Shown here: positions 20,546-28,704 of the stretch, in pieces
How the letters are laid out: each line of letters begins with the position of its first letter
How positions within the stretch are numbered: position 1 is the stretch's first letter
NCBI GenBank assembly: GCA_019056595.1
Contig: CP036163.1
Location: 1,922,001-1,986,000 of the forward strand
Direction: 5' to 3'
From: Pectobacterium atrosepticum
GTDB taxonomy: Bacteria > Pseudomonadota > Gammaproteobacteria > Enterobacterales > Enterobacteriaceae
DNA length: 64,000 nucleotides
Position numbers and translations under genes: made by a program
The notes under the pieces: model-generated
The model's input: only the letters and a program-made list of their open reading frames with translations
What the model was told of the DNA's origin: nothing
The model's database searches: none

Positions 20546-23008
20546 TCATGGGTTTCCTGTGTTGAACTGCGGGACGACCGGGACATCGTCGGGAAAAATG
20601 AAAGGCCGCTGGGCTACGCTGAATCCAGTCTCGTGGCTAAAGGCCAACTCGCCGTAATCGGGGTCGTCGATACGCACGCCGTTGCTATCCTGAACCAATG
20701 AGCGCCCTCGGAAGCGGGCAGCGAACGCGGCGAATCCTTCCGCGTCGTCGCCGCTGTCTACGGCAACGAACCAGACGTTCTGTTCGCCATATGCCCGCAG
20801 CTCGCCTTCAGCCTGCTGGCCTGCGGTCGCAAACGGCTGTAGCCCTGCGGGATTATGGAAGGCGGCATAGCCGTTGCCGCCGCGTACGAAGCACCAGGCG
20901 TCTTCAACGATGACCTCATCCAGCGAGGTTTGTGGCAGATAAAGGTGCGTCCATGGGCGGATATCCTGTTGCAGATCGAACACTATTAGCGCGCGATTAC
21001 GGTGCTGCATCAGGTGTGGCAAACGTCCGTTTCCCGCCCAGTAAGAAGGACGGTGTACGCCGTCAGGGCGATCCTCGCCGGGGTGGTTCACCCACAGGCG
21101 AGCGGCATAGTGCGTACCCAGTCGCACATCCAGCAGATGTTGTTGATGTCCGGGCTCGCCGGGGTGATGGTCGAAAACGGAGGAAAAGGCGACATCGCGC
21201 TGCTTCCAGGCAATGATACGGGCGCTGCGGTTCAACCCCTGTACCCAGCGCGCTTCTGCGCCGTGCGGTAGTGACCAGTGCGCAATCTGATCTGTCGCTT
21301 CCGGCGGCTGATAATCGCTCAGGCACAGCAGCGGCAGCGCGGCACAGTGTGGGATCAGCCAGCCTTCGCCCCACATCAGCGCACACAGGCCGGACAGCTC
21401 AGTCAACATGCCGGAACGCAGCTCTTTATCGTAGGCGCGTCCCATCGTGCCAACCGCGACACCATTCTGATGCACCCACGCCGTCATCAGCATGATGCGG
21501 TCAATCACTACGCGAGATTTCTCCCGCAGATCGGCGTCCTGCGCCAGTTCATACAGCGCCACCAGCCCAATCAGATCGATAGGGTAATAGGCCGCCGAAT
21601 TCCACTCCACCAGACCGTGTTCCAGAATGGAATCAAACCAGCGCGTCAGGCGTTCGTGGGCAATCGTTTTCTGCTCCAGACCGCGACGGCCGCTGCACGG
21701 GAAGATGTCATCAGGGAAGTTTTGTCCGGCAAGATATTGCGCGACATGGAAGCATAAGCAGTGGTTTTCGCTCCAGAACCACATGGTGTCGTTACCCGGT
21801 TCATCAATCCAGTAACGGAAGCCAAGGATGGCGCTGCGCACGCGCCGCCAGTCCTGCGGCGGCAGCTGTTGCCCCTGATAGCGCTGCCATAGCCAAATCA
21901 GCGGCACCAGTTGGAAATCCGCACAGTCTTCACGACGGCTGATTTTTTGCAGCGCGCTGTTGAGAATCGGTGCGGCGGCATCGTTGCCCTCGCCTGTCGC
22001 GACAATCGCCAGCAACCGACCAAGGCGCTCAAAACCGTGCTGTGCCGTATGACACAACACCGTTTCACGCCGCGCTGGCAGCGTCGACAATGCGGGCAGC
22101 GTTTGCGATGGCAAACGCCCGAAGCTGAGGGTTCGCGTCAGCGTAATGCCATTGCAGGTCGCGGCGCAGACCAGATCGTAGTAGCCGACCAGAGCAGAAG
22201 GTAAATCCACCTGCCAGCCCAGATTGCCAGCGGGCAGCCTTTGTTGCTGCTGCCACGCAGGAACGGACTCGTTGACGTTGCCAATCAGGCGGTGCGCCAT
22301 CGTCACGGACTCCGGCAGCGGCTGCGTACTGTTCAGCATCAGCACGGGCGGTTGGATCAGATTGTTTTCCAGCGTTAGTCCGTTAACCCAGCTATCCAGT
22401 GCGGCCAGTTGTTCGCTGAGCCCGGCGGCGGCGTCAAGCTGCCAGAAGAGCGTGTCTTCTCCCTGATAGCACAGGCTGAACAGGTAATCCGTATCGCGCT
22501 CGCACAGCTCTTCGCTATGCACCACCAGCGTATTCGCGCCTGCTTGCAGCGGCAGCGCGATATCACAGGTTTGTTCGGTGTTGCGGGTAAAGGGCGTAAA
22601 ACGGGTAATCTGCTCACCGTTGAGCCATAACGTGACGCCGCCGCAGGTGCTGAGCGTAAACGGTGCCGCCTGCGTGCTGTCGCTATGAATCACGCAGCGG
22701 GAAAAACGCTGAACGTGAACTGGACACGGCCAGAAATCACTGAAATTCACGCTGCGGCTTTCATCGCCGCCACTCCACATCAACGGGAAATGAAGATCGT
22801 CGGGTAACGTCACTTCGCGCTTTGCCTCTTCCTGCAAAAAACGCACTCGGCAGGGTAAAACACCGACATCGACAAAACCGTTGATAAAGCGGTAGTTCAC
22901 CTTATCCGGCAGCGTATCCGGCTCGGCGAAATAACGTTTTTCCGTCAGTTCGGTAATCAGAAACCGATTAATGACACCGTTCTTCTTTAATTTCCAACCG
23001 ATATTCAT
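20546..23008 (-). CDS. Large cytoplasmic protein of unknown function, probable carbohydrate-active enzyme with toroid-like helical domain
   Basis: An 820-residue protein I do not recognise as a named family. No signal peptide. The N-terminal part (1-300) looks beta-rich, with WLNGEQITRFTPF and TLVVHSEELCERDTDY as in accessory jelly-roll domains. The middle (about 390-570) is helical with repeated aromatic/His motifs: WFWSENHCLCFHVAQYLAGQ, then GLVEWNSAAYYPIDLIGL and TMGRAYDKELRSGM, resembling alpha/alpha-toroid lyases and hydrolases. The C-terminal part (about 600-820) is beta-rich again. This helical-toroid plus beta-sandwich layout recalls heparinase/alginate-lyase folds, but I cannot see their signature. 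First gene of the operon; the promoter region upstream has two palindromes and a CRP site. Confidence 0.7.
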   Translation of the reverse strand: MNIGWKLKKNGVINRFLITELTEKRYFAEPDTLPDKVNYRFINGFVDVGVLPCRVRFLQEEAKREVTLPDDLHFPLMWSGGDESRSVNFSDFWPCPVHVQRFSRCVIHSDSTQAAPFTLSTCGGVTLWLNGEQITRFTPFTRNTEQTCDIALPLQAGANTLVVHSEELCERDTDYLFSLCYQGEDTLFWQLDAAAGLSEQLAALDSWVNGLTLENNLIQPPVLMLNSTQPLPESVTMAHRLIGNVNESVPAWQQQQRLPAGNLGWQVDLPSALVGYYDLVCAATCNGITLTRTLSFGRLPSQTLPALSTLPARRETVLCHTAQHGFERLGRLLAIVATGEGNDAAAPILNSALQKISRREDCADFQLVPLIWLWQRYQGQQLPPQDWRRVRSAILGFRYWIDEPGNDTMWFWSENHCLCFHVAQYLAGQNFPDDIFPCSGRRGLEQKTIAHERLTRWFDSILEHGLVEWNSAAYYPIDLIGLVALYELAQDADLREKSRVVIDRIMLMTAWVHQNGVAVGTMGRAYDKELRSGMLTELSGLCALMWGEGWLIPHCAALPLLCLSDYQPPEATDQIAHWSLPHGAEARWVQGLNRSARIIAWKQRDVAFSSVFDHHPGEPGHQQHLLDVRLGTHYAARLWVNHPGEDRPDGVHRPSYWAGNGRLPHLMQHRNRALIVFDLQQDIRPWTHLYLPQTSLDEVIVEDAWCFVRGGNGYAAFHNPAGLQPFATAGQQAEGELRAYGEQNVWFVAVDSGDDAEGFAAFAARFRGRSLVQDSNGVRIDDPDYGELAFSHETGFSVAQRPFIFPDDVPVVPQFNTGNP

Positions 23009-23142
23009 GCGGAATCCTGTTTACGGTTTTGACAAATAAAATAACAAAAAGGTATGGCTTAACTTATTTGCACTCTCGCTGTGCATGCACTGCCAATATT
23101 TAGAGCGACGGGCGATTCCCTGCACCGTAAACTCGCAATCAC

Positions 23143-23158
23143 AATGCAAATTTGCATT
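23143..23158. promoter_or_regulatory. Palindromic operator candidate 1 (AATGCAAATTTGCATT)
   Basis: A perfect 16-bp palindrome 135 bp upstream of the 820-residue protein gene. The same sequence recurs at 23337-23356. In a divergent sugar regulon encoding its own LacI-family protein, this is the best operator candidate. Half-site-like TTTTGCATT and TTTCGCATT occur between (23167-23195). Confidence 0.7.
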
Positions 23159-23223
23159 AAATTGTCTTTTGCATTCATTTATTGACATTTCGCATTAATA
23201 AATAAGATTCTCATATTTATATA

Positions 23224-23239
23224 TGTGATTAATATCACA
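23224..23239. promoter_or_regulatory. CRP-cAMP binding site in the divergent promoter region
   Basis: TGTGATTAATATCACA is a perfect match to TGTGA-N6-TCACA. It is central between the two divergent operons (23008 and 23453 starts), 36-80 bp from each palindrome, so catabolite control of one or both arms is likely. Confidence 0.85.
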
Positions 23240-23336
23240 AAAATACTTTATTTAAACCAACATTTAAAATATCTTTAACCTGCCTCACATAAATCAGTCA
23301 GGCTTCTGTCCATGATTGCACGATGAAAATGACGGG

Positions 23337-23356
23337 TTAATGCAAATTTGCATTAA
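23337..23356. promoter_or_regulatory. Palindromic operator candidate 2 (TTAATGCAAATTTGCATTAA)
   Basis: A perfect 20-bp palindrome containing the 16-bp core seen at 23143; 97 bp upstream of the binding-protein start. Spacing between the two core centres is about 196 bp, compatible with looping by a tetrameric LacI-family protein. The other bases of 23009-23452 are AT-rich promoter DNA. Confidence 0.75.
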
Positions 23357-23452
23357 TTAGGACATAGAATAAATCACAGGAAATAAAAATAACCTCGCAG
23401 GCAACGCCAGGGTATTTCAGCCATTAATCAAACCTATGATGTGGAGATGTTT

Positions 23453-24760
23453 ATGATGCGTCCCAATACCGCGTTATTTTTTTCCGCCCTTGCGCTGGGG
23501 TTATTCAGCAACAGCGCGTTAGCTGCCAAAACGCAAATAACATTTTTATATAGTGACGACGATCCCGAATTAGTGCATTTCATGGAGCAGAAAGTTAAAT
23601 CCTTCTCCCAAAGTAATGAACGCATCGATGTGAATTTCGTCAGCACCGGCTATAACGCGCTGCAAACACAGCTGCCGATGCAGTTGGCGGCGGGCTTAGG
23701 TCCCGATATTGCTAAAACGACGCAGATGGGGCTGCTTGGCTATACGCTGGATTTGCGCCCCTACCTGAAAGATCCTGCCGCCTTTGAGAAACGCTACAAC
23801 ACGGGTATCGAAAAGGTCATGCGCGTGAAAGGCGTGCATAAAGCCGATGCGCTGCCGGGCTTTGTCGCCTCCTGGACCGCCGACCTGCCGTTTATTAATG
23901 TGACGCTGTTTGAACAGGCTGGCGTTCCGCTACCACAGCCGGGCTACACGATTGATGATTTGATGAAAGCCTCGAAGCTGGTCGCGGAAAAAACCGGCGT
24001 CCATATCCCCTTCACCATCGACCGCAGCGGTTTCCGCTTCTCCGGCCCGGCTTACTCTTACGGCGCACGCTACGATAAAGACGGGCTGATCAACTTCCCG
24101 GATGCGGCGGCACAGCAGTGGATTAAAGATCTGAAGCGCTGGTCGGATGAAGGCGTGTTCCCACGCGAAATGTGGGGCGCGGCGGGCGGCGGTCAGTACA
24201 AGAGCATGGCGGACGATTTTGTGAACGGCAACATCGTGACCTACTTCTCCGGCAACTGGCTGTTGAACCAGTTCAGTAAGCAAATTGGCGACGGTTTTGA
24301 CTGGAAAGTGCTGCCAGCGCCTTGCAAAGAGAAGTGTATCTCGATGGGTGGTGCGACCTTCATCATGCCGTTCACCACCACCAAACACCCGCAGGAAGTC
24401 GCCGAGTTCATGGAGTGGCTGGGCAGCGAACCGCTGCAACGTGAGATCGCCGAGCACTTCAATATCATTGTCGGTGCGGATATTGCCGATCTGCACTACC
24501 AGACTAAAGATAAGCACGTGATCGATGGCCTGAACACCGCGCGCGAAGAGATCAAAAAGATCCCATCTTACGTCTTTGATTGGGAACGCATGGAAAGTCT
24601 GGGGGCGAACGAACTGTACCCCATCATCCTGACGCGCTTTACCCAATACCTGAACGATCAGGTGTCGTTTGATGAGTATCTGCGCCTGACATCAAACGAT
24701 GTGAAGCGCCTCAACGAAACGATCGCGACCAATCAACAACAGCGGAAAAACGCACCGTGA
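23453..24760 (+). CDS. Sugar ABC transporter substrate-binding protein (family 1)
   Basis: A 435-residue periplasmic binding protein. Signal peptide at residues 1-24 (basic start, FFSALALGLFSNSALA, cut before AKTQ). The body has the expected fold marks: ITFLYSDDDPELVHFMEQKV at the start and LAAGLGPDIAKTTQMGLLGY, typical of family 1 solute-binding proteins. ATG 23453 has GGAG 6 bp upstream; the GTG at 23441 is a poorer start. Pairs with the CUT1 importer encoded on the other strand. Its stop overlaps the next start (GTGA). Confidence 0.93.
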   Translation: MMRPNTALFFSALALGLFSNSALAAKTQITFLYSDDDPELVHFMEQKVKSFSQSNERIDVNFVSTGYNALQTQLPMQLAAGLGPDIAKTTQMGLLGYTLDLRPYLKDPAAFEKRYNTGIEKVMRVKGVHKADALPGFVASWTADLPFINVTLFEQAGVPLPQPGYTIDDLMKASKLVAEKTGVHIPFTIDRSGFRFSGPAYSYGARYDKDGLINFPDAAAQQWIKDLKRWSDEGVFPREMWGAAGGGQYKSMADDFVNGNIVTYFSGNWLLNQFSKQIGDGFDWKVLPAPCKEKCISMGGATFIMPFTTTKHPQEVAEFMEWLGSEPLQREIAEHFNIIVGADIADLHYQTKDKHVIDGLNTAREEIKKIPSYVFDWERMESLGANELYPIILTRFTQYLNDQVSFDEYLRLTSNDVKRLNETIATNQQQRKNAP

Positions 24761-25308
24761 AATGGCAACTCAGGGAGATCGACATTGATGGCGATCGCCC
24801 CTTTGATCGAGCGCAGGAGCACACGTTGTGTGAGCAGCGCTGGCTGGGGAAAAACCGCTATCTTCTGGTCACTGGCGGTTTCACCCGGCTGCTGCATTGG
24901 CATGACGGACTCCTGACCTGTCGCGGCGGCGATAGTTTTCCCATCGGCAACCCGGCCAGCCTCTCGCGGCTGGGGCTGTGGGCGGTGCAGGAGATGCTTC
25001 AGGCCATTGAGGGCATTACTCCGCTTACGCCACTCAGCGACGCGCTGTTTCAACACTTCAATAAGAATGTCGATCGCGTGATCGACTGGTCAAAGCAGGC
25101 GCAGCCCACCGATTACGCCACGCTTGGGCATGTTGTGCTCACGCACCCGCACGACGCGCTGGCGGTGCAGTTGCTAACACGCTGCGCCAGCGAGTTAACC
25201 TTACTGCTGAACAGCCTGCCGGACTCACAGACTGAAATTGTCAGTCTCAGCGGCGATCTGGCGGTTGCCTGCCTTCCCTATCTGGATTCAGAAGCGAGCG
25301 CATCATGA
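24757..25308 (+). CDS. Truncated BadF/BadG-type kinase paralogue, probably catalytically dead
   Basis: A 183-residue protein whose residues 34-176 align without large gaps to residues 117-271 of the kinase encoded next to it. Matching blocks include GGDSFPI/GGHEFPI, SRLGLWAVQ/ARLGLAALQ and QAQPTDYATL/QAKPSDYAQF, with ASELTLLLNSL against ASEICLLLAAV. It lacks the whole N-terminal lobe (DGGGT phosphate motif), and the GTGSCG loop of the partner is replaced by GGFTRL, and SDQGSG by GNPASL. So ATP binding by the usual route is unlikely. GTG start overlapping the binding-protein stop, and its stop overlaps the kinase start (ATGA): both neighbours are translationally coupled. Base composition resembles the neighbours, so it is not obvious decay. 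Confidence 0.8.
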   Translation: MKWQLREIDIDGDRPFDRAQEHTLCEQRWLGKNRYLLVTGGFTRLLHWHDGLLTCRGGDSFPIGNPASLSRLGLWAVQEMLQAIEGITPLTPLSDALFQHFNKNVDRVIDWSKQAQPTDYATLGHVVLTHPHDALAVQLLTRCASELTLLLNSLPDSQTEIVSLSGDLAVACLPYLDSEASAS

Positions 25309-26213
25309 CGACATGGCTCTATGCGGGTGTGGATGGCGGCGGCACAGGCTGTCGGGCACGAATTTATCAGGCCAACGGTACGCCGCTCGGACAAGGACAC
25401 GGCGGTCGCGCCAATCTGCTGCTCGGCGTGGAGAACGTACGCCAGTCGGTAGACAATGCCATTGCACAGGCGTTGAAACACAGCGGGCTTTCACCGGATG
25501 ACGTATCTCGGCTGAAAGTCGGACTGGCCCTCGCCAGTGCGGAACATCGCACCGCCTATGATGCCTTTCTGGCGCTGCCACATCCTTATGCCACTCAGGT
25601 GCTCAATACCGATGCGCTCGGTGCCTGTCTGGCCGTCAATCAAGGGAAAGATGCGGGCGTGGTCATCGCCGGAACGGGCTCCTGCGGGCTGGCGTGGCAG
25701 AACCAAACGATTACTGCCTACGGCGGCCATGAGTTCCCGATTTCCGATCAGGGCAGCGGCGCACGCCTCGGACTGGCGGCGCTGCAACACACCTACGATG
25801 TGCTGCAAGGCTGGCGCGCACCGTCTGCGCTCAGCCAGAGCATTGACGATTTCTTTTGCGCCAGCGCAGCACACGCGCAGGCCGCGAACACGCTTGACGC
25901 ACTACAGACGTTTAGCCAGCAGGCGAAACCGAGCGACTACGCGCAGTTCGCCCGCCACGTATTTGACTGCGCTCAGCAGGATGATGCCGTTTCTCACGCG
26001 CTGCTGGCACAGACGGCCAGTGAAATCTGCCTGCTATTGGCCGCCGTGGCACGTCACGCTTCACCTCGTTTATCGCTCATGGGCAGCATCGGCCTGCACA
26101 TTCGGCCCTGGCTGCCGGACGAGTGGCAATCCCAACTCGCCGTTCCGATGGGTGATGCGCTCGACGGCGCACGATTGATTGCCTGTCATGATTATGCGCT
26201 ATACCCCAAATAA
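25305..26213 (+). CDS. BadF/BadG/BcrA/BcrD ATPase family kinase, N-acetylglucosamine kinase-like
   Basis: A 302-residue sugar kinase of the BadF/BadG group, similar to eukaryotic-type GlcNAc kinase and bacterial glucosamine kinase. Phosphate-1 motif GVDGGGTGCRARI (8-20), catalytic-base region with Asp103 (LNTDALGACLA), phosphate-2 motif IAGTGSCGLAW (121-131) and the GGHEFPISDQGSGARLG segment (140-156) are intact. Downstream of the half-length paralogue, ATGA overlap. The last codons (TAC CCC AAA TAA) lie inside an ERIC element, which supplies the stop. Substrate probably an amino sugar or similar hexose released by the GH105 enzyme (inference). Confidence 0.85.
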   Translation: MTTWLYAGVDGGGTGCRARIYQANGTPLGQGHGGRANLLLGVENVRQSVDNAIAQALKHSGLSPDDVSRLKVGLALASAEHRTAYDAFLALPHPYATQVLNTDALGACLAVNQGKDAGVVIAGTGSCGLAWQNQTITAYGGHEFPISDQGSGARLGLAALQHTYDVLQGWRAPSALSQSIDDFFCASAAHAQAANTLDALQTFSQQAKPSDYAQFARHVFDCAQQDDAVSHALLAQTASEICLLLAAVARHASPRLSLMGSIGLHIRPWLPDEWQSQLAVPMGDALDGARLIACHDYALYPK

Positions 26214-26325
26214 TTCGAGTTGCATGAAGGCGCAATCGAGCGAATGCCCAAGAGCTTACACTAGTAAGTGACTGGGGTGAGTAAGGGCAGCCAATGCACA
26301 AGCAGCTTGAAGTATGACAGGTATA
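26200..26325. repeat. ERIC element (126 bp)
   Basis: Enterobacterial repetitive intergenic consensus: begins TATACCCCAAATAATTCGAG, has the core AGCTTACACTAGTAAGTGACT around 26252 and ends AGTATGACAGGTATA. It overlaps the 3' end of the kinase gene by 14 bp. Confidence 0.92.
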
Positions 26326-26375
26326 TACCGCTAATCCTTTGGGTTCGACCAGCAACCCCGCCTATGGAGATAGTC

Positions 26376-28199
26376 ATGGAATCACTCACTCGCAGAACCT
26401 TCGTTAAGCTCGGTGCAGGCAGCGCCATTACGCTAGCTGGCGGCTTTTTTCACGCGAATGCCGATGCAGAAACGCCCACAGTGCCGCTGCGCATTGCGAT
26501 TATTTCGGATGTTCACGTCCACAATATCTACGGCAACTACGATTTTGACGGTCTGCCCGATGCGCAGACTGGAAAGAAGCTGACCATTCGCACCCTGAAA
26601 GATTCGGTGAATTCGACCCGCATCTTCAACGAGCCCTACTTTGCGCTGCTGGCCGCGCTGGACGAACTGGCAAAACAGCAGGTGAAATACGTCGTGCTGT
26701 CCGGCGATTATTCTGATGACGGCCAACAGCCTACGGTTGAAGGCATTGCCGCCATCCTGACGCAGTATGAACAGCGTCACGGCATGCGCTTTTTCGCCAC
26801 ACCGGGCAACCACGACGTTAACCGCCCGCAGGGTGATGATTCCTCAGAGAGAATGCTCAATGCGGATGGCAGCAACACCATGCTGAGCAGCAAATCCGAC
26901 GTCAAACTCGGTGATGCACAGTCACTGATCGTCACGACCAAGATGCAGGCGCTCGGCTATGAGCGCGGTCTGCCGCTGATGAAACCGTTTGGTTTCTTTA
27001 AGCGTGACGATTTTCTGCACTGGGAAACACCGTTTGGTGGCAGCGATGAACTCAGCCAGCGCCAGTATCTCGCCCGTTCACCGGACGGCAGCAAACAGTG
27101 GAACATTGTCGATGCCTCCTATCTGGTGGAACCGGAAACGGGGCTGTGGCTACTTTCCATCGATGCCAACGTGTATCAGGTCAAAGACGGCCCGGAAAAA
27201 CGTGAAGAGATTAAAGGCTACTCTACCAGCAGTGACACTGGCTGGAACGCCCTGCTGACGGAAAAGCCCTTCATGCTGCCGTGGGTGAAATCGGTAGTAC
27301 AGCGAGCGAAAGCGCAGAATAAGAAGCTGCTGGTGTTCTCGCACTATCCGCTGGTCGATTTCCTCGATGGCACGGTGGAGGACGAAAAACAGCTCTTTGG
27401 CAGCAACAGCTTCATCAAGCGTACGCCACGACCGGAGGTTGCCGAACAGGCGCTGGCGGCGGGTATCCGTCTGCACTTCAGCGGCCACCTGCACGTCAAC
27501 GACACGGGCGTGTATCGCGGTTCACAGGGGACGCTGGTGAATGTGGCAGTGCCGTCGCTGGCCGCTTACCCGCCAGCCATGAAGTTGGCGACGCTGCATA
27601 GCGACCGAGTCGATATTGATACGCTGGTGCTGCGCAACGTGCCGCAGTTCAACCACCTGTTCCCGTTTTATCAGAAAGAGCTGGATCGCACTGGCGAACC
27701 GCTGGGCGACATTCTGAAAAGCCGTGATTACTACGACTTCCTGCATCATCATCTGGCGCTGCTGGTACGCCAGCGTTTTCTGGTGAAAGACTGGCCGGAA
27801 GATTTATCGCCCCTTATCAACACACTGAACTGTGCCGATCTACTGTGGATCGCGCAGCAACAGGAACCGCTCAACGCCAAAGCACTGCCCGATGCCGCCG
27901 AGCGTAAACCGAGCGCGGTAGCAGGCACCGATGGGTTACAGGATATTTCTCTGCTCACGCTGGTGACCGACTGGTATTGCCTGCGCAACGGCAGCGATCT
28001 CGCCTGGCGAGATATTCCGCAGGCGCGGGTGAAACAGTATCGCGCACTGCTGACAGCCTACACGCCGACCACCACGCTGCCGCCGGACTGCCTGCAATAC
28101 CGCTTCGGCCTGATGCTGAAAATCCTCGCGGGATATATCAACGATGAGCCAGCGACTCGCTTTGTGGTTGATATGCAGGGGAATTTATCAGCCGTGTAA
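26376..28199 (+). CDS. Tat-exported calcineurin-like metallophosphoesterase
   Basis: A 607-residue phosphoesterase. Twin-arginine signal: SLTRRTFVKLGAGSAITLAGGFFHANADA (residues 3-31; RRTFVK motif). Metal-binding motifs of the superfamily are clear: DVHVH (about 49), GDYSDDG (about 112), GNHD (about 145) and HFSGHLHVND (about 370). The C-terminal 200 residues have no obvious domain. GGAGA at 26366-26370 decides for ATG 26376. Follows the sugar kinase after an ERIC element, so it may or may not share the regulon. It might release phosphate from an exported sugar phosphate or act on phospholipid or nucleotide substrates. Confidence 0.85.
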   Translation: MESLTRRTFVKLGAGSAITLAGGFFHANADAETPTVPLRIAIISDVHVHNIYGNYDFDGLPDAQTGKKLTIRTLKDSVNSTRIFNEPYFALLAALDELAKQQVKYVVLSGDYSDDGQQPTVEGIAAILTQYEQRHGMRFFATPGNHDVNRPQGDDSSERMLNADGSNTMLSSKSDVKLGDAQSLIVTTKMQALGYERGLPLMKPFGFFKRDDFLHWETPFGGSDELSQRQYLARSPDGSKQWNIVDASYLVEPETGLWLLSIDANVYQVKDGPEKREEIKGYSTSSDTGWNALLTEKPFMLPWVKSVVQRAKAQNKKLLVFSHYPLVDFLDGTVEDEKQLFGSNSFIKRTPRPEVAEQALAAGIRLHFSGHLHVNDTGVYRGSQGTLVNVAVPSLAAYPPAMKLATLHSDRVDIDTLVLRNVPQFNHLFPFYQKELDRTGEPLGDILKSRDYYDFLHHHLALLVRQRFLVKDWPEDLSPLINTLNCADLLWIAQQQEPLNAKALPDAAERKPSAVAGTDGLQDISLLTLVTDWYCLRNGSDLAWRDIPQARVKQYRALLTAYTPTTTLPPDCLQYRFGLMLKILAGYINDEPATRFVVDMQGNLSAV

Positions 28200-28253
28200 T
28201 GTGTTCCCATCTTCAAGCACGCTAATCGGTTTTATCTGTGAGTACTGAGGGTG

Positions 28254-28565
28254 TTTCGTGCGCTTCGAGCACGGTTATCTTCATGCTACGTCGTAGCACG
28301 CGCCCGACATAGGGGGCTACGCCAGCCCCCTATGAACCCCGGCTTTTTGGCGGGAATTATGCCGCTAACGCGGTGCCTTCGGTGCTCATGACCGCTTTTC
28401 GAGCCGCCAGTGACGCGTTCCCTACGCGGCACTGGCTTTCGCGGCATCCATGCCGCTCACTCAGCGTTCATGTTCTCCTCAGCATAATTTTTTACGCCGT
28501 GAAAAGAAGAACCATCGCGATATGCGTTGGCTGGGGTTTGTCAGCAGTGCTCGAAGCGCACGAAA
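28254..28565. repeat. 312-bp intergenic element bounded by 19-bp perfect inverted repeats, full of hairpins
   Basis: Ends are TTTCGTGCGCTTCGAGCAC (28254-28272) and its exact reverse complement (28547-28565). Inside lie consecutive stem-loops: TGCTACG-T-CGTAGCA near 28292, CATAGGGGGCT/AGCCCCCTATG around 28308-28334, an 11-of-12-bp stem GCCAGTGACGCG/CGCGGCACTGGC around 28405-28435, and GCGGCAT-CC-ATGCCGC near 28440. No coding capacity with ribosome site. Likely a non-autonomous or structural repeat; copy number elsewhere cannot be checked here. No target-site duplication seen. Confidence 0.65.
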
Positions 28566-28664
28566 TATTGCACACCTTTCAGCAATCACAGCAATCACAC
28601 CAAATCTCCCCAATCGTCTTACATACTTTTTTACCTATTGCCTCTATCGTCGCCGCTAAAAAGT

Positions 28665-28687
28665 GATACGTTATAATATAACAATTA
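28665..28687. promoter_or_regulatory. Zur box upstream of the zinc ABC genes
   Basis: GATAC-GTTATAATATAAC-AATTA: the palindromic core GTTATAATATAAC (28670-28682) matches the enterobacterial Zur consensus core, with flanks only partly conserved. It is 18 bp upstream of the 34-codon reading frame and 119 bp upstream of the ATPase start. Implies repression when zinc is plentiful. Confidence 0.82.
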
Positions 28688-28704
28688 ATCTTTTACCGAT
28701 GATA

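Noticed and set aside
20546-23008. Calling the 820-residue protein a heparinase II/III lyase
   Set aside because: The toroid-plus-beta layout is suggestive, but I cannot find the family's conserved His/Tyr motif; left as unknown.
28373-28666. Possible protein at 28373-28666
   Set aside because: It runs through the hairpin element, has no ribosome site and no plausible domain.
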